Origin: Acidimicrobiia bacterium
Lineage (GTDB): Bacteria > Actinomycetota > Acidimicrobiia > Spongiisociales > SHLN01
Assembly (NCBI GenBank): GCA_013043085.1
Contig: JABDOU010000075.1
Coordinates: 1 to 13,873, forward strand
Length of the DNA: 13,873 bases
Direction of reading: 5' to 3'
Positions 6,864 to 13,873 of the stretch are shown here, piece after piece. The notes under the pieces are model-generated. The model searched no databases, had not been told where the DNA came from, and was given only the letters and a program-made list of their open reading frames with translations. Positions within the stretch are counted from its first letter, which is position 1. Each line of letters opens with the position of its first letter. A program made the translations under genes and the position numbers.

Positions 6864-8231
6864 CATGGTCATGGCGCGGTCCGGGCGCAGGAGGAATGGG
6901 GGCAGGTACGCCGGGATGTTCGAGAACGGTAGAACGTCTGGGTGCAGGTTGATCCCGAGTTCATCCTGCATGAATGCGCGACGTGCTTCGATGCGCTCCC
7001 AGGCATTGGGATACCGTGCGGCGAACTCAGAGCGCAGTTGGTGATCGGCGAGGGCGATCCCGTCCTCGATATTGGTCGTGAAATACGGGGTTCCCGTTGC
7101 AGGTATGACGTCTACCTGCAACGCCATCCCGGACCTCAGCGGAACAGCCGACCCGGGACCGACGGGAGAATTGACCCATTCGTCGAGGCTGATCTGGTGG
7201 CCGGGGTTGAGGAAGACCCCGAAGAATGGGTCGCCGAGCCTCTGCTCGATGATCTCGTAGAGCACCGATCCGGTCTGACCTATGTGCAGAGCCTCATACC
7301 ATGCAACGATTGCCTCGAAGTACGGCTTCACCAATCGATCCTCATAATCGGTTGTCCCTGCGGCGAGCTCGCTCGCATCTTCGACCACGAATCCGGCGCG
7401 ACAATTCAACGCTCCCCAGACTCCGAATGCCACGGTGAAGGGATCGCCGCGGCGGATCGGCCTCGGACCGGGGCTCAACAACCCGAGCGACGCGCGTTCT
7501 CCGGCGGTCAGCATCAGATGACAGGACATCGGCATGCCGTTCCATTCGAGGAGTCGAACCGCCTCCTGCTCCGAGATTCCAGGTTCCAGACCGAAGATGA
7601 GATTTTTTACACCGGTCGAGGTATGACAGGCGGCGTACTCGAAGGCGGCTAGTTGCTCCGCCTCATTGATCACGCGCAGCCCGTCGGCAGGATTGATGAG
7701 GAGATCGACCGCATTCTCAACGCTGCCGGTGGGACCAACCGCGGTGCGAACTTCATCTACGAGATACGACGGCAGATCCATCTGATCAGGGCGGTCGTAG
7801 TCCTTCCAGCCTATGGCGCCGACCCTGGCTCCCTTGATAACGCCTTCTTCGGCGAGGATGGCGCTCAGCGGCCGTGAGCGATCGCGTGGTTGGCCGGGAA
7901 GGCTCATGTGCTGGAACATGTGTCGCCGAAGTGAAACGGGGGCGGCGCCGGCAGTGCCCCAGCATTCGTTTCCAACCAGAATTGCCGGGTCATCTCGATC
8001 GGGGCTCACGATGAGCAATGCCTCTTCGAAACGCGGGTCGAACCCGGTCAGATAGGACAGGTTGGCGCTGTGTTCTCGATCTGCCCATACGAGCAGCGAG
8101 TTGAAACCCGCACGGGCGGCGGCCGACCGCAGCCGCTCCAACCGGTCCATATACAACTCTTTGGAGATCTCGGGCCGTTCTTCCGCCATGCCGAAGTCCG
8201 GGAGCGCGATTTCGGCTAGCCGGGCGCCCAT
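6855..8231 (-). CDS. M24-family (creatinase/aminopeptidase P-like) protein, probably lacking the usual metal centre
   Basis: The 458-aa product has the two-domain layout of M24 proteins: a creatinase-like N-terminal domain (about 24-185, with L-S-Y-L-T-G-F-D at 58-65) and a C-terminal pita-bread domain (about 190-410). In active enzymes two Asp, one His and two Glu bind metals. Here N-P-G-H345 and the late N-I-E389-D-G-I-A-L motif can be matched, but the stretch expected to read D-x-G-x-x-x-x-G-Y-x-x-D is V-A-F-G-V-W-G-A-L-N-C-R-A-G (267-280), with no Asp, and the first Glu position appears as Asp in L-Q-V-D374-V-I-P. It may be a non-peptidase or use altered chemistry. ATG 8231 has AAGGAG five bases away and lies 25 bases after the FG-GAP gene stop, so co-transcription is likely. 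No signal peptide is seen. The 3' end lies in a 17-bp tandem duplication. Confidence 0.82.
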   Translation of the reverse strand: MGARLAEIALPDFGMAEERPEISKELYMDRLERLRSAAARAGFNSLLVWADREHSANLSYLTGFDPRFEEALLIVSPDRDDPAILVGNECWGTAGAAPVSLRRHMFQHMSLPGQPRDRSRPLSAILAEEGVIKGARVGAIGWKDYDRPDQMDLPSYLVDEVRTAVGPTGSVENAVDLLINPADGLRVINEAEQLAAFEYAACHTSTGVKNLIFGLEPGISEQEAVRLLEWNGMPMSCHLMLTAGERASLGLLSPGPRPIRRGDPFTVAFGVWGALNCRAGFVVEDASELAAGTTDYEDRLVKPYFEAIVAWYEALHIGQTGSVLYEIIEQRLGDPFFGVFLNPGHQISLDEWVNSPVGPGSAVPLRSGMALQVDVIPATGTPYFTTNIEDGIALADHQLRSEFAARYPNAWERIEARRAFMQDELGINLHPDVLPFSNIPAYLPPFLLRPDRAMTMLE

Positions 8232-8256
8232 CTCACTCCTTGCCGACCGTCATTAC

Positions 8257-9876
8257 CTACGAAGCAGGTTTCCATACGAGGGCCTCATTGCTTTCGCGCT
8301 CGATCGTCGCGTACTGGTTGGCTTCGAGCGGGATCCAGTCACCGAGCTCTCCGTCAGGCCACTGTACGCGAACGCGGGCACCGTCGTCGAATCCGAGGCC
8401 GAAGTGCATCCATCCCAGTTGACCGCCGGCGTGGCCGCCGCCGATTGTCAGCTCGCGAGATTGAATCCGTTCGCCGATGCGAACCTCAACCCACGATCCG
8501 ATCGCATCGCGATTTGATCCGTCCTGCGCGAGATTGATCGCCAGCCAGTTACCAACACCGTCGCCAGCGTTCTGCCACACCCGGGCGGGCGCTTCCCGAT
8601 TCACGTACACGAGGTCGAGCTTCCCGTCGAGATTCAAGTCGACAAGCGCCGCACCGCGGCTTTTCTCGAAGTCGAGGATGCCCGCCACATCCGCATTTTC
8701 GACGAACCTGCCGTCCGGCTGCCCCAACAACAGGTTGTTTGGATCCTCCATAGCGAATCCTGCGGTGGCGTCGACGTTGCCCTTGGAGATGAACAGATCG
8801 ATCAGCCCATCGTTGTTCACATCCTGGAACTCCGGGTGCCAGGCGGTGGAGGGAAGGATTTCTGGGCCGGCATGAGGCCGGTGGGCGGTCACTCCTGATT
8901 CGAAGGCGATGTCGCCGTAGCTCGGTCCCTTGGCCCCGGGCGTCAGTCGTTGGAGCTTGTTGTCGGCCATGCTGGTCAGAAAAATTTCGGGCATGCCATC
9001 TCCTGTCACGTCATGGCTAGCGATGCCCATGCCTTCGATCTGCACGAACTGCCAACCTTCTTCCCTCGTATACGGCTGCGGAGCCTCGCCCGGTATCACT
9101 TTCAGCAATTGCTCTTCGCCCTGGCGGTAGTAGTGGCGATCATTGCTAATCCGGAGATCGCGGGCGTTACTGCGATTCCAGTCGCTGAAGAGCATCGATA
9201 GCGAGCAATAGCCCGGCGAGATGACAATCGGGTCTGCGTACGTTCCGTTGACGCCGGTCGGCCGGAGCATCCGGTGGTCGGCACACCCTCCGAATTGCTG
9301 GCCGTTTTCGTCGAGCGCCAGGTAGTTCCCGAAGGCAAGTGTCGGTAGGTTGTTTCCGTTCTCCCAGGTCGCGCTGAAGCCGACGGTCCAATCGTCGCCG
9401 CTGTCGATCCCCCAGTGGGCATTGGCAGGTTCGAACTCACAGTTGCCGAGGCCGCGCATCATGATGTTTTCTCCAACGCGGAGAATCGACAGGTCGGTAA
9501 TCCCGTCGCTATCCACATCGAGCGGATATGCGCCGGTTACGCCGGTCAGCTCGAGGGAAGGCAATGAGACGAAGCGGATCGCACCGTCTGCTCCGGTTGA
9601 GTTGCGGTACAACGCAGATGAGCTGCTCCCACCAGCGAGGAAGAAATCGGGCAATCTGTCTGCGTTGCAGTCGAACACGGCAACCCCACCACCCACAAAG
9701 AACGTGAAACCACCCTCGTAGCTGTGTGCGACGCCGGATGCAGCGGTCACGTCCTCGAACAAGGGGGGGCCCAGGGGAGCAGGAGACGGAGTCGTCGATG
9801 CCCCGAAGAGCCTTACGGCCACAAACCCGATGAGAATTATCACTGCAAGGAGGATGGAGATGCGCATATGAGACAC
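8257..9876 (-). CDS. Exported FG-GAP repeat / ASPIC-UnbV (CRTAC1-like) protein
   Basis: The product is 539 aa. Residues 5-24 form a hydrophobic signal or anchor, followed by a Pro/Ser-rich linker, so the rest is outside the membrane. It carries FG-GAP (VCBS-type) calcium-binding loops of the D-x-N/D-x-D-G-x-x-D kind at about D69-D77, D120-D128, D289-E297, D352-D360 and D413-D421, consistent with a beta-propeller. The C-terminus (about 443-526) matches the ASPIC/UnbV domain: N-W-L-A-I-N-L, I-G-S-W-V-E-V-R, H-F-G-L-G and V-Q-W-P-D-G. Such proteins are surface or secreted and have no single known activity. Cys70, 146, 198 and 224 could form disulfides. The start is GTG 9876 or ATG 9867, and neither has an ideal Shine-Dalgarno. 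It is the first gene of the minus-strand cluster with the M24 and DUF3179 genes and is divergent from the ABC importer. Confidence 0.85.
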   Translation of the reverse strand: MSHMRISILLAVIILIGFVAVRLFGASTTPSPAPLGPPLFEDVTAASGVAHSYEGGFTFFVGGGVAVFDCNADRLPDFFLAGGSSSSALYRNSTGADGAIRFVSLPSLELTGVTGAYPLDVDSDGITDLSILRVGENIMMRGLGNCEFEPANAHWGIDSGDDWTVGFSATWENGNNLPTLAFGNYLALDENGQQFGGCADHRMLRPTGVNGTYADPIVISPGYCSLSMLFSDWNRSNARDLRISNDRHYYRQGEEQLLKVIPGEAPQPYTREEGWQFVQIEGMGIASHDVTGDGMPEIFLTSMADNKLQRLTPGAKGPSYGDIAFESGVTAHRPHAGPEILPSTAWHPEFQDVNNDGLIDLFISKGNVDATAGFAMEDPNNLLLGQPDGRFVENADVAGILDFEKSRGAALVDLNLDGKLDLVYVNREAPARVWQNAGDGVGNWLAINLAQDGSNRDAIGSWVEVRIGERIQSRELTIGGGHAGGQLGWMHFGLGFDDGARVRVQWPDGELGDWIPLEANQYATIERESNEALVWKPAS

Positions 9877-10006
9877 GATCCTGCCTGTGTGTTTGATTGC
9901 TTGCCTGCCGGACGCTCGCCACGGTAGTTGCCAGCGGCGCGCGGCAGACAGATGTCCTTCGTGTATCCAATGTTTGGCTTGTGTAGTGTTTCGACCCGGA
10001 ATAGGG

Positions 10007-10021
10007 CGTCGACGTTCGACG
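10007..10021. promoter_or_regulatory. Candidate operator: perfect inverted repeat upstream of the sugar ABC operon
   Basis: CGTCGA-CGT-TCGACG is a perfect 6-bp inverted repeat with a 3-base centre, 32 bases before the XylF-like start. Sugar ABC operons are often controlled by LacI- or ROK-family repressors that bind short palindromes in this position. It lies just after a weak promoter-like pair (TTGTGT at about 9978, 17-base spacer, TAGGGC at about 10001). The remainder of the 176-base divergent region 9877-10052 shows no other convincing site. No regulator gene is in the window. Confidence 0.35.
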
Positions 10022-10042
10022 CACCCGATTGGTGTCCTTTAG

Positions 10043-10047
10043 GGAGG
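10043..10047 (+). promoter_or_regulatory. Ribosome-binding site deciding the xylF start
   Basis: GGAGG within AGGGAGGAA lies five bases before ATG 10053. This fixes the start at 10053 and not at the in-frame ATG 10029, which would put eight polar residues in front of the lipoprotein signal and has no such site. Confidence 0.85.
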
Positions 10048-10052
10048 AACAC

Positions 10053-11129
10053 ATGAAACACTTACGACTTCTATTTGTCATTCTGCTTCTGGGGTTGGTG
10101 GCCGCAGCCTGCGGCGACGACACTCCGTCAACAGACGGCGAAGGCGATCCGGGCGCCGAAGGCGATCTCGTCGTCGGCGTCTCGTGGAACAACTACAACG
10201 AAGAACGCTGGGCCAAGTCTGATGAGCCGGCCATCAAGGCGGCGCTCGACGCGGCCGGTGCCAGCTATATCAGCACAGATGCCGGATCGTCTGCGGAACA
10301 GCAGCTGGCCGACGTGGAACAGCTGATTTCGCAAGGCGCGGATGCGCTCATCATCCTCGCTCAAGATGGCACAGCCGTTCTGCCCGCCGTGCAGAGCGCT
10401 CTCGACCAGGGAATCCCCGTGGTTGCGTATGACCGTTTGATCGAGAATCCGGGAGCCCTGTACATCACCTTTGACAACGTCGAGGTCGGACGTATGCAGG
10501 CTCGCGAGATCCTTGAGCTGGTTCCGGAGGGCAACTACGTGTTCATCAAGGGCAACGCGGCAGACGCCAACGCCGACTTCCTCCGTGGTGGTCAGCAAGA
10601 GATTCTCCAGGCTGCGATCGACGCGGGCGATATCGTCAACGTCGGCGAGTCGTATACCGACAACTGGGATCCTGCGGTTGCTCAGACCAACATGGAGCAA
10701 TTCCTGACCCAGAACAACAACGAGGTCGACGCCGTTGTCGCCTCGAACGACGGCATGGCCGGTGGTGTTGTTGCGGCTCTCGAAGCACAGGGCCTTGCGG
10801 GCATCGTGCCCGTCTCAGGCCAGGATGGCGATGCCGCTGCTCTCAACCGGGTTGCTTTGGGAACCCAGGCCGTGTCGGTTTGGAAGGACGCACGCGAGCT
10901 CGGAAAGGCTGCAGGCGAAGCTGCGGCAGAGCTTGCCAAGGGAACTCCGTTGTCCAGCATCTCTGGAACAACCAGTTTCGAATCACCAGGTGGCAACACG
11001 ATGACGGCGATTCTGCTCGCCCCGATTCCCATCACGCAGGACAACCTGAGCGTGGTGCTCGATGCAGACTGGATTGACGCAGCGACGCTGTGCCAGGGTG
11101 TAGAAGCCGGGAGCGTGGACGGCTGCTGA
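10053..11129 (+). CDS. xylF: Sugar ABC transporter substrate-binding lipoprotein, D-xylose (XylF)-like
   Basis: The 358-aa product is a periplasmic-binding-protein fold of the ribose/xylose group. The signal peptide ends in L-V-A-A-A-C20, a lipobox, so it is predicted to be lipid-anchored outside the membrane, followed by an acidic linker to about residue 37. XylF-like landmarks are E51-R-W53 in the first strand-loop, V-V-A-Y-D-R at 123-128, I-T-F-D-N at 138-142, V-A-S-N-D at 229-233, and S-G-Q-D-G-D at 255-260; the alignment with E. coli XylF runs along the whole length. Cys347 and Cys358 near the C-terminus may form a disulfide. It heads a three-gene operon with permease and ATPase, separated from them by an intercistronic hairpin that should favour a higher yield of this component. 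Xylose is the best guess for substrate; no catabolic gene nearby confirms it. Confidence 0.88.
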   Translation: MKHLRLLFVILLLGLVAAACGDDTPSTDGEGDPGAEGDLVVGVSWNNYNEERWAKSDEPAIKAALDAAGASYISTDAGSSAEQQLADVEQLISQGADALIILAQDGTAVLPAVQSALDQGIPVVAYDRLIENPGALYITFDNVEVGRMQAREILELVPEGNYVFIKGNAADANADFLRGGQQEILQAAIDAGDIVNVGESYTDNWDPAVAQTNMEQFLTQNNNEVDAVVASNDGMAGGVVAALEAQGLAGIVPVSGQDGDAAALNRVALGTQAVSVWKDARELGKAAGEAAAELAKGTPLSSISGTTSFESPGGNTMTAILLAPIPITQDNLSVVLDADWIDAATLCQGVEAGSVDGC

Positions 11130-11159
11130 CGCGCTGACGTTCGAAATACGCAGGCAACG

Positions 11160-11197
11160 AACGCCGCGTTCCGGTTTTTCCGGGACGCGGCGTTTTT
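11160..11197 (+). terminator. Rho-independent terminator/attenuator between xylF and the permease gene
   Basis: A 15-base arm (11160-11174) pairs with 11180-11194 with one G-U and no mismatches; the core is AACGCCGCGT against ACGCGGCGTT. The loop is TTTTT (11175-11179) and the stem runs into a five-T run (11193-11197). It begins 30 bases after the xylF stop and ends 19 bases before the permease start. Partial read-through would give more binding protein than membrane components. Confidence 0.88.
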
Positions 11198-11216
11198 GCT
11201 GTTCTAAGGTGATGCA

Positions 11217-12539
11217 ATGACAGACGGATCGGCCCGACCCGAAACGATCGAGACCAGCGGCGAGCATGCCGAGAAAACACCAGGCCTGGTGGCGGCCTTT
11301 CGGTCTATGGAGGTCGACACCCGGCTCATCGGAATGTTGGGTGCGCTCGCAGTCATCTGGATCAGCTTTCACTTCTGGTCGGGTGGGACATTCCTGACAC
11401 CTCGCAACCTGTGGAATCTCTCGGTGCAGACCGCAGCCGTTGCGATTATGGCCACCGGCATGGTTCTCATCATTGTCTCTCGCCACATCGACCTCTCGGT
11501 GGGTTCGATGCTTGCCGTTGTGGGTATGTTGATGGCGTTACTTCAGGCCGAGATATTGCCCGACCTGCTCGGATTCGATCACCCCCTCACCTGGATCATC
11601 GCGCTGATCATCGGAATCGCGTTTGGAGCGGCCCTCGGCGCGTTTCAGGGAGCGATCATCGCCTACGTTGGTGTGCCTTCGTTCATAGTGACGCTCGGCG
11701 GACTCCTCGTATGGCGAGGCGTTGCGTGGTGGATGGCAAGTGGACGGACCATCGCGCCGATGGACTCGACGTTTCAGTTGCTCGGCGGAGGTTCCCGGGG
11801 CACCATCGGCGGCTTCCTCAGTTGGGTCGTTGGCATAATTGCAGCGGTCGGCATTGTCTTGTTGCTGATCAACTCCCGTCGGACCCGGCAGCGCTATGGG
11901 TTTGCTTTGCGACCGCTGTGGGCCGATGCGACCATCGGTGTCATAGGCGTGGGGGTCGTGCTGGGTGCGGTCGGATATCTCAATCGCTATTTTCTACCGC
12001 CGCTGCTGGCCCAGAGGCGGCTAGAAGAGGACGGTCAGGTATGGCCGGAGGGCGGCGTCGATATACCGCTCGGACTGGCCAACCCGGTATTGATCGCCAT
12101 ACTGGTGGCGCTCATCATGACGTTTATCTCTACACGCATCAGCTTTGGTCGTTACGTGTTCGCCATTGGCGGTAACCCCGAGGCGGCAGAGCTTGGAGGA
12201 ATCAAAACCAGACTGACAACCGTCAAGACATTCGCCTTGATGGGGGGTCTCGTCGGTATTGCGGCTGCGGTGCAGATAGCTCGACTCAACGCGGCGGTGA
12301 GCGGGCTCGGCCAATTGACGGAGCTGTATGTCATTGCCGCTGCGGTCATTGGCGGCACCTCGCTCGCCGGAGGTATCGGTACGATTCCGGGTGCAGTGCT
12401 CGGCGCCCTCGTGATGCAATCGCTGCAATCGGGCATGGTCCTCGTCGGTGTCGACGCTCCGTTGCAGGACATCGCAGTTGGCGTGGTCCTGGTCGTCGCC
12501 GTTGCCATCGATACGTTCTATCGAAGGAGGTCGACCTGA
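11217..12539 (+). CDS. xylH: Sugar ABC transporter permease, XylH-like
   Basis: The 440-aa product is an inner-membrane permease of the ribose/xylose (BPD_transp_2) family with about 10-12 hydrophobic segments. Recognisable motifs are I-D-L-S-V-G-S (91-97), Q-G-A-I-I-A-Y-V-G-V-P-S-F-I-V-T-L-G-G (144-162), the ATPase-contact loop G311-R-Y-V-F-A-I-G-G-N-P-E-A-A-E-L, and G-G-T-S-L-A-G-G-I-G-T (379-389). The long middle section (about 220-290), with a basic R-R-T-R-Q-R run and extra helices, is characteristic of XylH-type members, which are longer than RbsC. ATG 11217 has AAGG seven bases upstream. Its TGA overlaps the ATG of the ATPase gene by one base (TGATG), so the two are translationally coupled. 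Confidence 0.9.
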   Translation: MTDGSARPETIETSGEHAEKTPGLVAAFRSMEVDTRLIGMLGALAVIWISFHFWSGGTFLTPRNLWNLSVQTAAVAIMATGMVLIIVSRHIDLSVGSMLAVVGMLMALLQAEILPDLLGFDHPLTWIIALIIGIAFGAALGAFQGAIIAYVGVPSFIVTLGGLLVWRGVAWWMASGRTIAPMDSTFQLLGGGSRGTIGGFLSWVVGIIAAVGIVLLLINSRRTRQRYGFALRPLWADATIGVIGVGVVLGAVGYLNRYFLPPLLAQRRLEEDGQVWPEGGVDIPLGLANPVLIAILVALIMTFISTRISFGRYVFAIGGNPEAAELGGIKTRLTTVKTFALMGGLVGIAAAVQIARLNAAVSGLGQLTELYVIAAAVIGGTSLAGGIGTIPGAVLGALVMQSLQSGMVLVGVDAPLQDIAVGVVLVVAVAIDTFYRRRST

Positions 12540-13330
12540 TGGCTGCTGATCTGAGTGGAACCCCGCTCGTAGAAATGCGCGACATTCGGGTGGCGTTCGG
12601 TGGTGTGCACGCGGTCGACGGCGTGACCATCGACCTCTATCCCGGCGAGGTGGTGGCGCTCGTCGGCGGCAACGGTGCCGGCAAGACGACGTTGATCAAA
12701 ACGCTTTCCGGAGCGCACAAATGCGACTCCGGCCAGATCTACATCAACGGCGAGCCCGTGACCATCGATACGCCTCGCGATGCCAAGGAGTACGCGATCG
12801 AGACGATCTATCAGACGCTGGCACTTGCGGAGAACATCGATGCAACGGCAAACATGTTTCTCGGGCGTGAATTGAAGACCCGATTTCGAACGCTCGATGA
12901 TTCGGCGATGGAGTCAGCGGCTCGCGAAGTCATGGGTCGTCTGAATCCCAAGTTTCAGAACTTCAAGGTGCCTGTGAACTCTCTCTCAGGTGGCCAACGC
13001 CAGTCGGTTGCCATCGCCAGGGCGGTGCATTTCAATGCCAGGATCCTGATCATGGACGAACCCACGGCTGCCCTCGGTCCTGCTGAAACCGCCCAGGTCA
13101 CCGAGCTCATCAAGCAGCTCAAGGCCGAAGGTATCGGAATTTTTCTGATCAGTCACGACATCCACGATGTCTTCGATCTGGCCGACCGTATCAGTGTCAT
13201 GTTGCAGGGAAAGCTGGTGGGCACCGTCAACAAGGAAGATGTCACCAAAGACGACGTGCTCGGCATGATCATCATCGGCAAGTTGCCGGGCGAGGCGAGC
13301 TCGACCGAGCTAGAGGCCCTTCACGAGTAG
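12539..13330 (+). CDS. Sugar ABC transporter ATP-binding protein, single-domain type
   Basis: The 263-aa ATPase energises the XylF/XylH importer on the cytoplasmic side. All nucleotide-binding motifs are present once: Walker A G43-G-N-G-A-G-K49-T, Q-loop Q92, signature L149-S-G-G-Q153, Walker B I-L-I-M-D-E174, and H-loop H206. Classical XylG, RbsA and MglA ATPases carry two such domains in about 500 aa; this is a single-domain form like FrcA, so the active transporter should contain two copies. The Walker A begins G-G-N, where most relatives have G-E-N. ATG 12539 overlaps the permease stop, and AAGGAGG (12524-12530) lies eight bases upstream. The gene ends at TAG 13330, 45 bases from a convergent dehydrogenase gene. 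A xylG-type symbol is avoided because of the domain difference. Confidence 0.9.
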   Translation: MAADLSGTPLVEMRDIRVAFGGVHAVDGVTIDLYPGEVVALVGGNGAGKTTLIKTLSGAHKCDSGQIYINGEPVTIDTPRDAKEYAIETIYQTLALAENIDATANMFLGRELKTRFRTLDDSAMESAAREVMGRLNPKFQNFKVPVNSLSGGQRQSVAIARAVHFNARILIMDEPTAALGPAETAQVTELIKQLKAEGIGIFLISHDIHDVFDLADRISVMLQGKLVGTVNKEDVTKDDVLGMIIIGKLPGEASSTELEALHE

Positions 13331-13375
13331 GAGCCGCGAGTCAGAGCCGCGATCGGAGGGACAAGTAGGTGGTAA

Positions 13376-13873
13376 TCAGTCCTGTTCTTTGATGCTCCTC
13401 ATCGACCACACCAGGGTGCGCATCGTAAGGGGCTGTCTGAGAACCGTGAGCACCGCTTCCGCCACATCCTCCGGACGCAACATGTCGTCTAACCCGGGCA
13501 TATCGGGGGTGCGGCCGGATCCCATTGCGAACTCGGTGGCGGTTCCCCCTGGGCAAAGGGTGCTCACCCGTATGTTCTTTTCGCGCAGCTCTCGATCGAG
13601 GCCACCGGCCAGGCCCACCTGAGCAAACTTGGTGGCTGCATATACGGCTTCGTCTCCAGCTCCCCGCAATCCAGCGACCGAGGCAACGATCACTATGTCG
13701 CCTCCACCTTGTTCGAGAAACCGTGGCACAGCCGCTCGGATCGGCCAGACCGTTCCGGCAACATTGGTGTCCATCATGTCGGCCAATTGATCGTCCGTGA
13801 GGTCCATGATTCCGCCGTAGGCACCAATTCCGGCGTTGGCGACGATGCCGTCGAGTCTGCCGAAACGCGAGAC
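13376..13873 (-). CDS. Short-chain dehydrogenase/reductase (SDR), C-terminal part
   Basis: The gene enters from beyond the right edge; the frame is open from 13873 to the TGA at 13378-13376, giving 165 visible residues. They match the classical SDR fold after the missing N-terminal cofactor loop (T-G-x-x-x-G-x-G). Visible motifs, numbered from the first visible residue, are V11-A-N-A-G for the N-A-G strand, N38 in D-T-N-V-A-G, catalytic S65 in V-A-S-V-A-G, Y78-A-A-T-K82, and the P-G-G-T-A-T-E-F segment after the sixth strand. Asn, Ser, Tyr and Lys are therefore all intact and the enzyme should be an active NAD(P)-dependent oxidoreductase. The substrate is unknown. The Met at 13807 is internal, because homology continues upstream of it to the window edge. 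Confidence 0.9.
   Translation of the reverse strand, partial: VSRFGRLDGIVANAGIGAYGGIMDLTDDQLADMMDTNVAGTVWPIRAAVPRFLEQGGGDIVIVASVAGLRGAGDEAVYAATKFAQVGLAGGLDRELREKNIRVSTLCPGGTATEFAMGSGRTPDMPGLDDMLRPEDVAEAVLTVLRQPLTMRTLVWSMRSIKEQD

Noticed and set aside
6942..7652. 236-codon open frame on the plus strand opposite the M24 gene
   Set aside because: It is antisense to a clear coding region, lacks a ribosome-binding site and shows no family resemblance.
10128..10700. 190-codon open frame antisense to xylF
   Set aside because: It is wholly contained in a strong XylF match on the other strand and carries no motif of its own.
13331..13375. Two copies of GAGCCGCGA (13331-13339 and 13344-13352) between the ATPase and SDR genes
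   Set aside because: The repeat is only 9 bp, GC-rich and without symmetry or a T-run; chance or slippage is sufficient explanation, and it does not form a terminator.
1..13873. CRISPR arrays, insertion sequences, tRNA or rRNA genes
   Set aside because: No regularly spaced repeats, no transposase-like coding sequence, no terminal inverted repeats and no cloverleaf or rRNA-like stretch were seen; nearly all bases are taken up by ordinary genes.

Overview
The window is high-GC and densely coded, and looks like the chromosome of a free-living bacterium, most likely an actinobacterium and perhaps Acidimicrobiia-like. The grounds are the base composition, the lipoprotein leader ending in AAACGDD, GTG starts, -10-only promoters and a probable leaderless gene. 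This placement is an inference from style; there is no rRNA or other marker gene.

Layout. The left edge holds the 3' end of an NhaA-type Na+/H+ antiporter, then a complete membrane pyrophosphatase (hppA) of the predicted K+-dependent class. Converging on these, on the minus strand, are glutamate racemase (murI) and a DHA1-type MFS transporter. Divergent from murI is a protein made of two tandem histidine-phosphatase domains, probably translated from a leaderless mRNA. A minus-strand cluster follows (9876 down to 5715): an exported FG-GAP/ASPIC-UnbV repeat protein, a cytosolic M24 'pita-bread' protein with eroded metal ligands, and a membrane-anchored DUF3179 protein. On the right, a plus-strand sugar ABC importer is complete (XylF-like lipoprotein, XylH-like permease, single-domain ATPase), with a strong terminator hairpin between the binding protein and the permease. 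A partial short-chain dehydrogenase runs off the right edge on the minus strand.

Main discovery. The DUF3179 gene is interrupted by one in-frame TGA (6359-6357, minus strand). Both halves lie in the same frame and together make a normal two-repeat DUF3179 protein of 356 residues. The TGA sits at the first Cys of the family's C-P-L-C motif, so the product reads W-U-P-L-C. A hairpin with a GGUCC apical loop starts 14 nt after the TGA and places the loop G at +21, the geometry of a bacterial SECIS element. TGA ends at least four other genes here, so the code is not globally reassigned. I interpret the gene as a selenoprotein with a UxxC redox motif, not as two ORFs or a pseudogene. No sel genes lie in the window, so the Sec machinery must be sought elsewhere in the genome.

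How the genes fit together. The antiporter and pyrophosphatase are both ion-motive. The ABC genes form one sugar-uptake unit. The FG-GAP, M24 and DUF3179 genes are co-oriented and may be co-expressed, with the first and third products predicted outside the membrane; their shared job is unknown.
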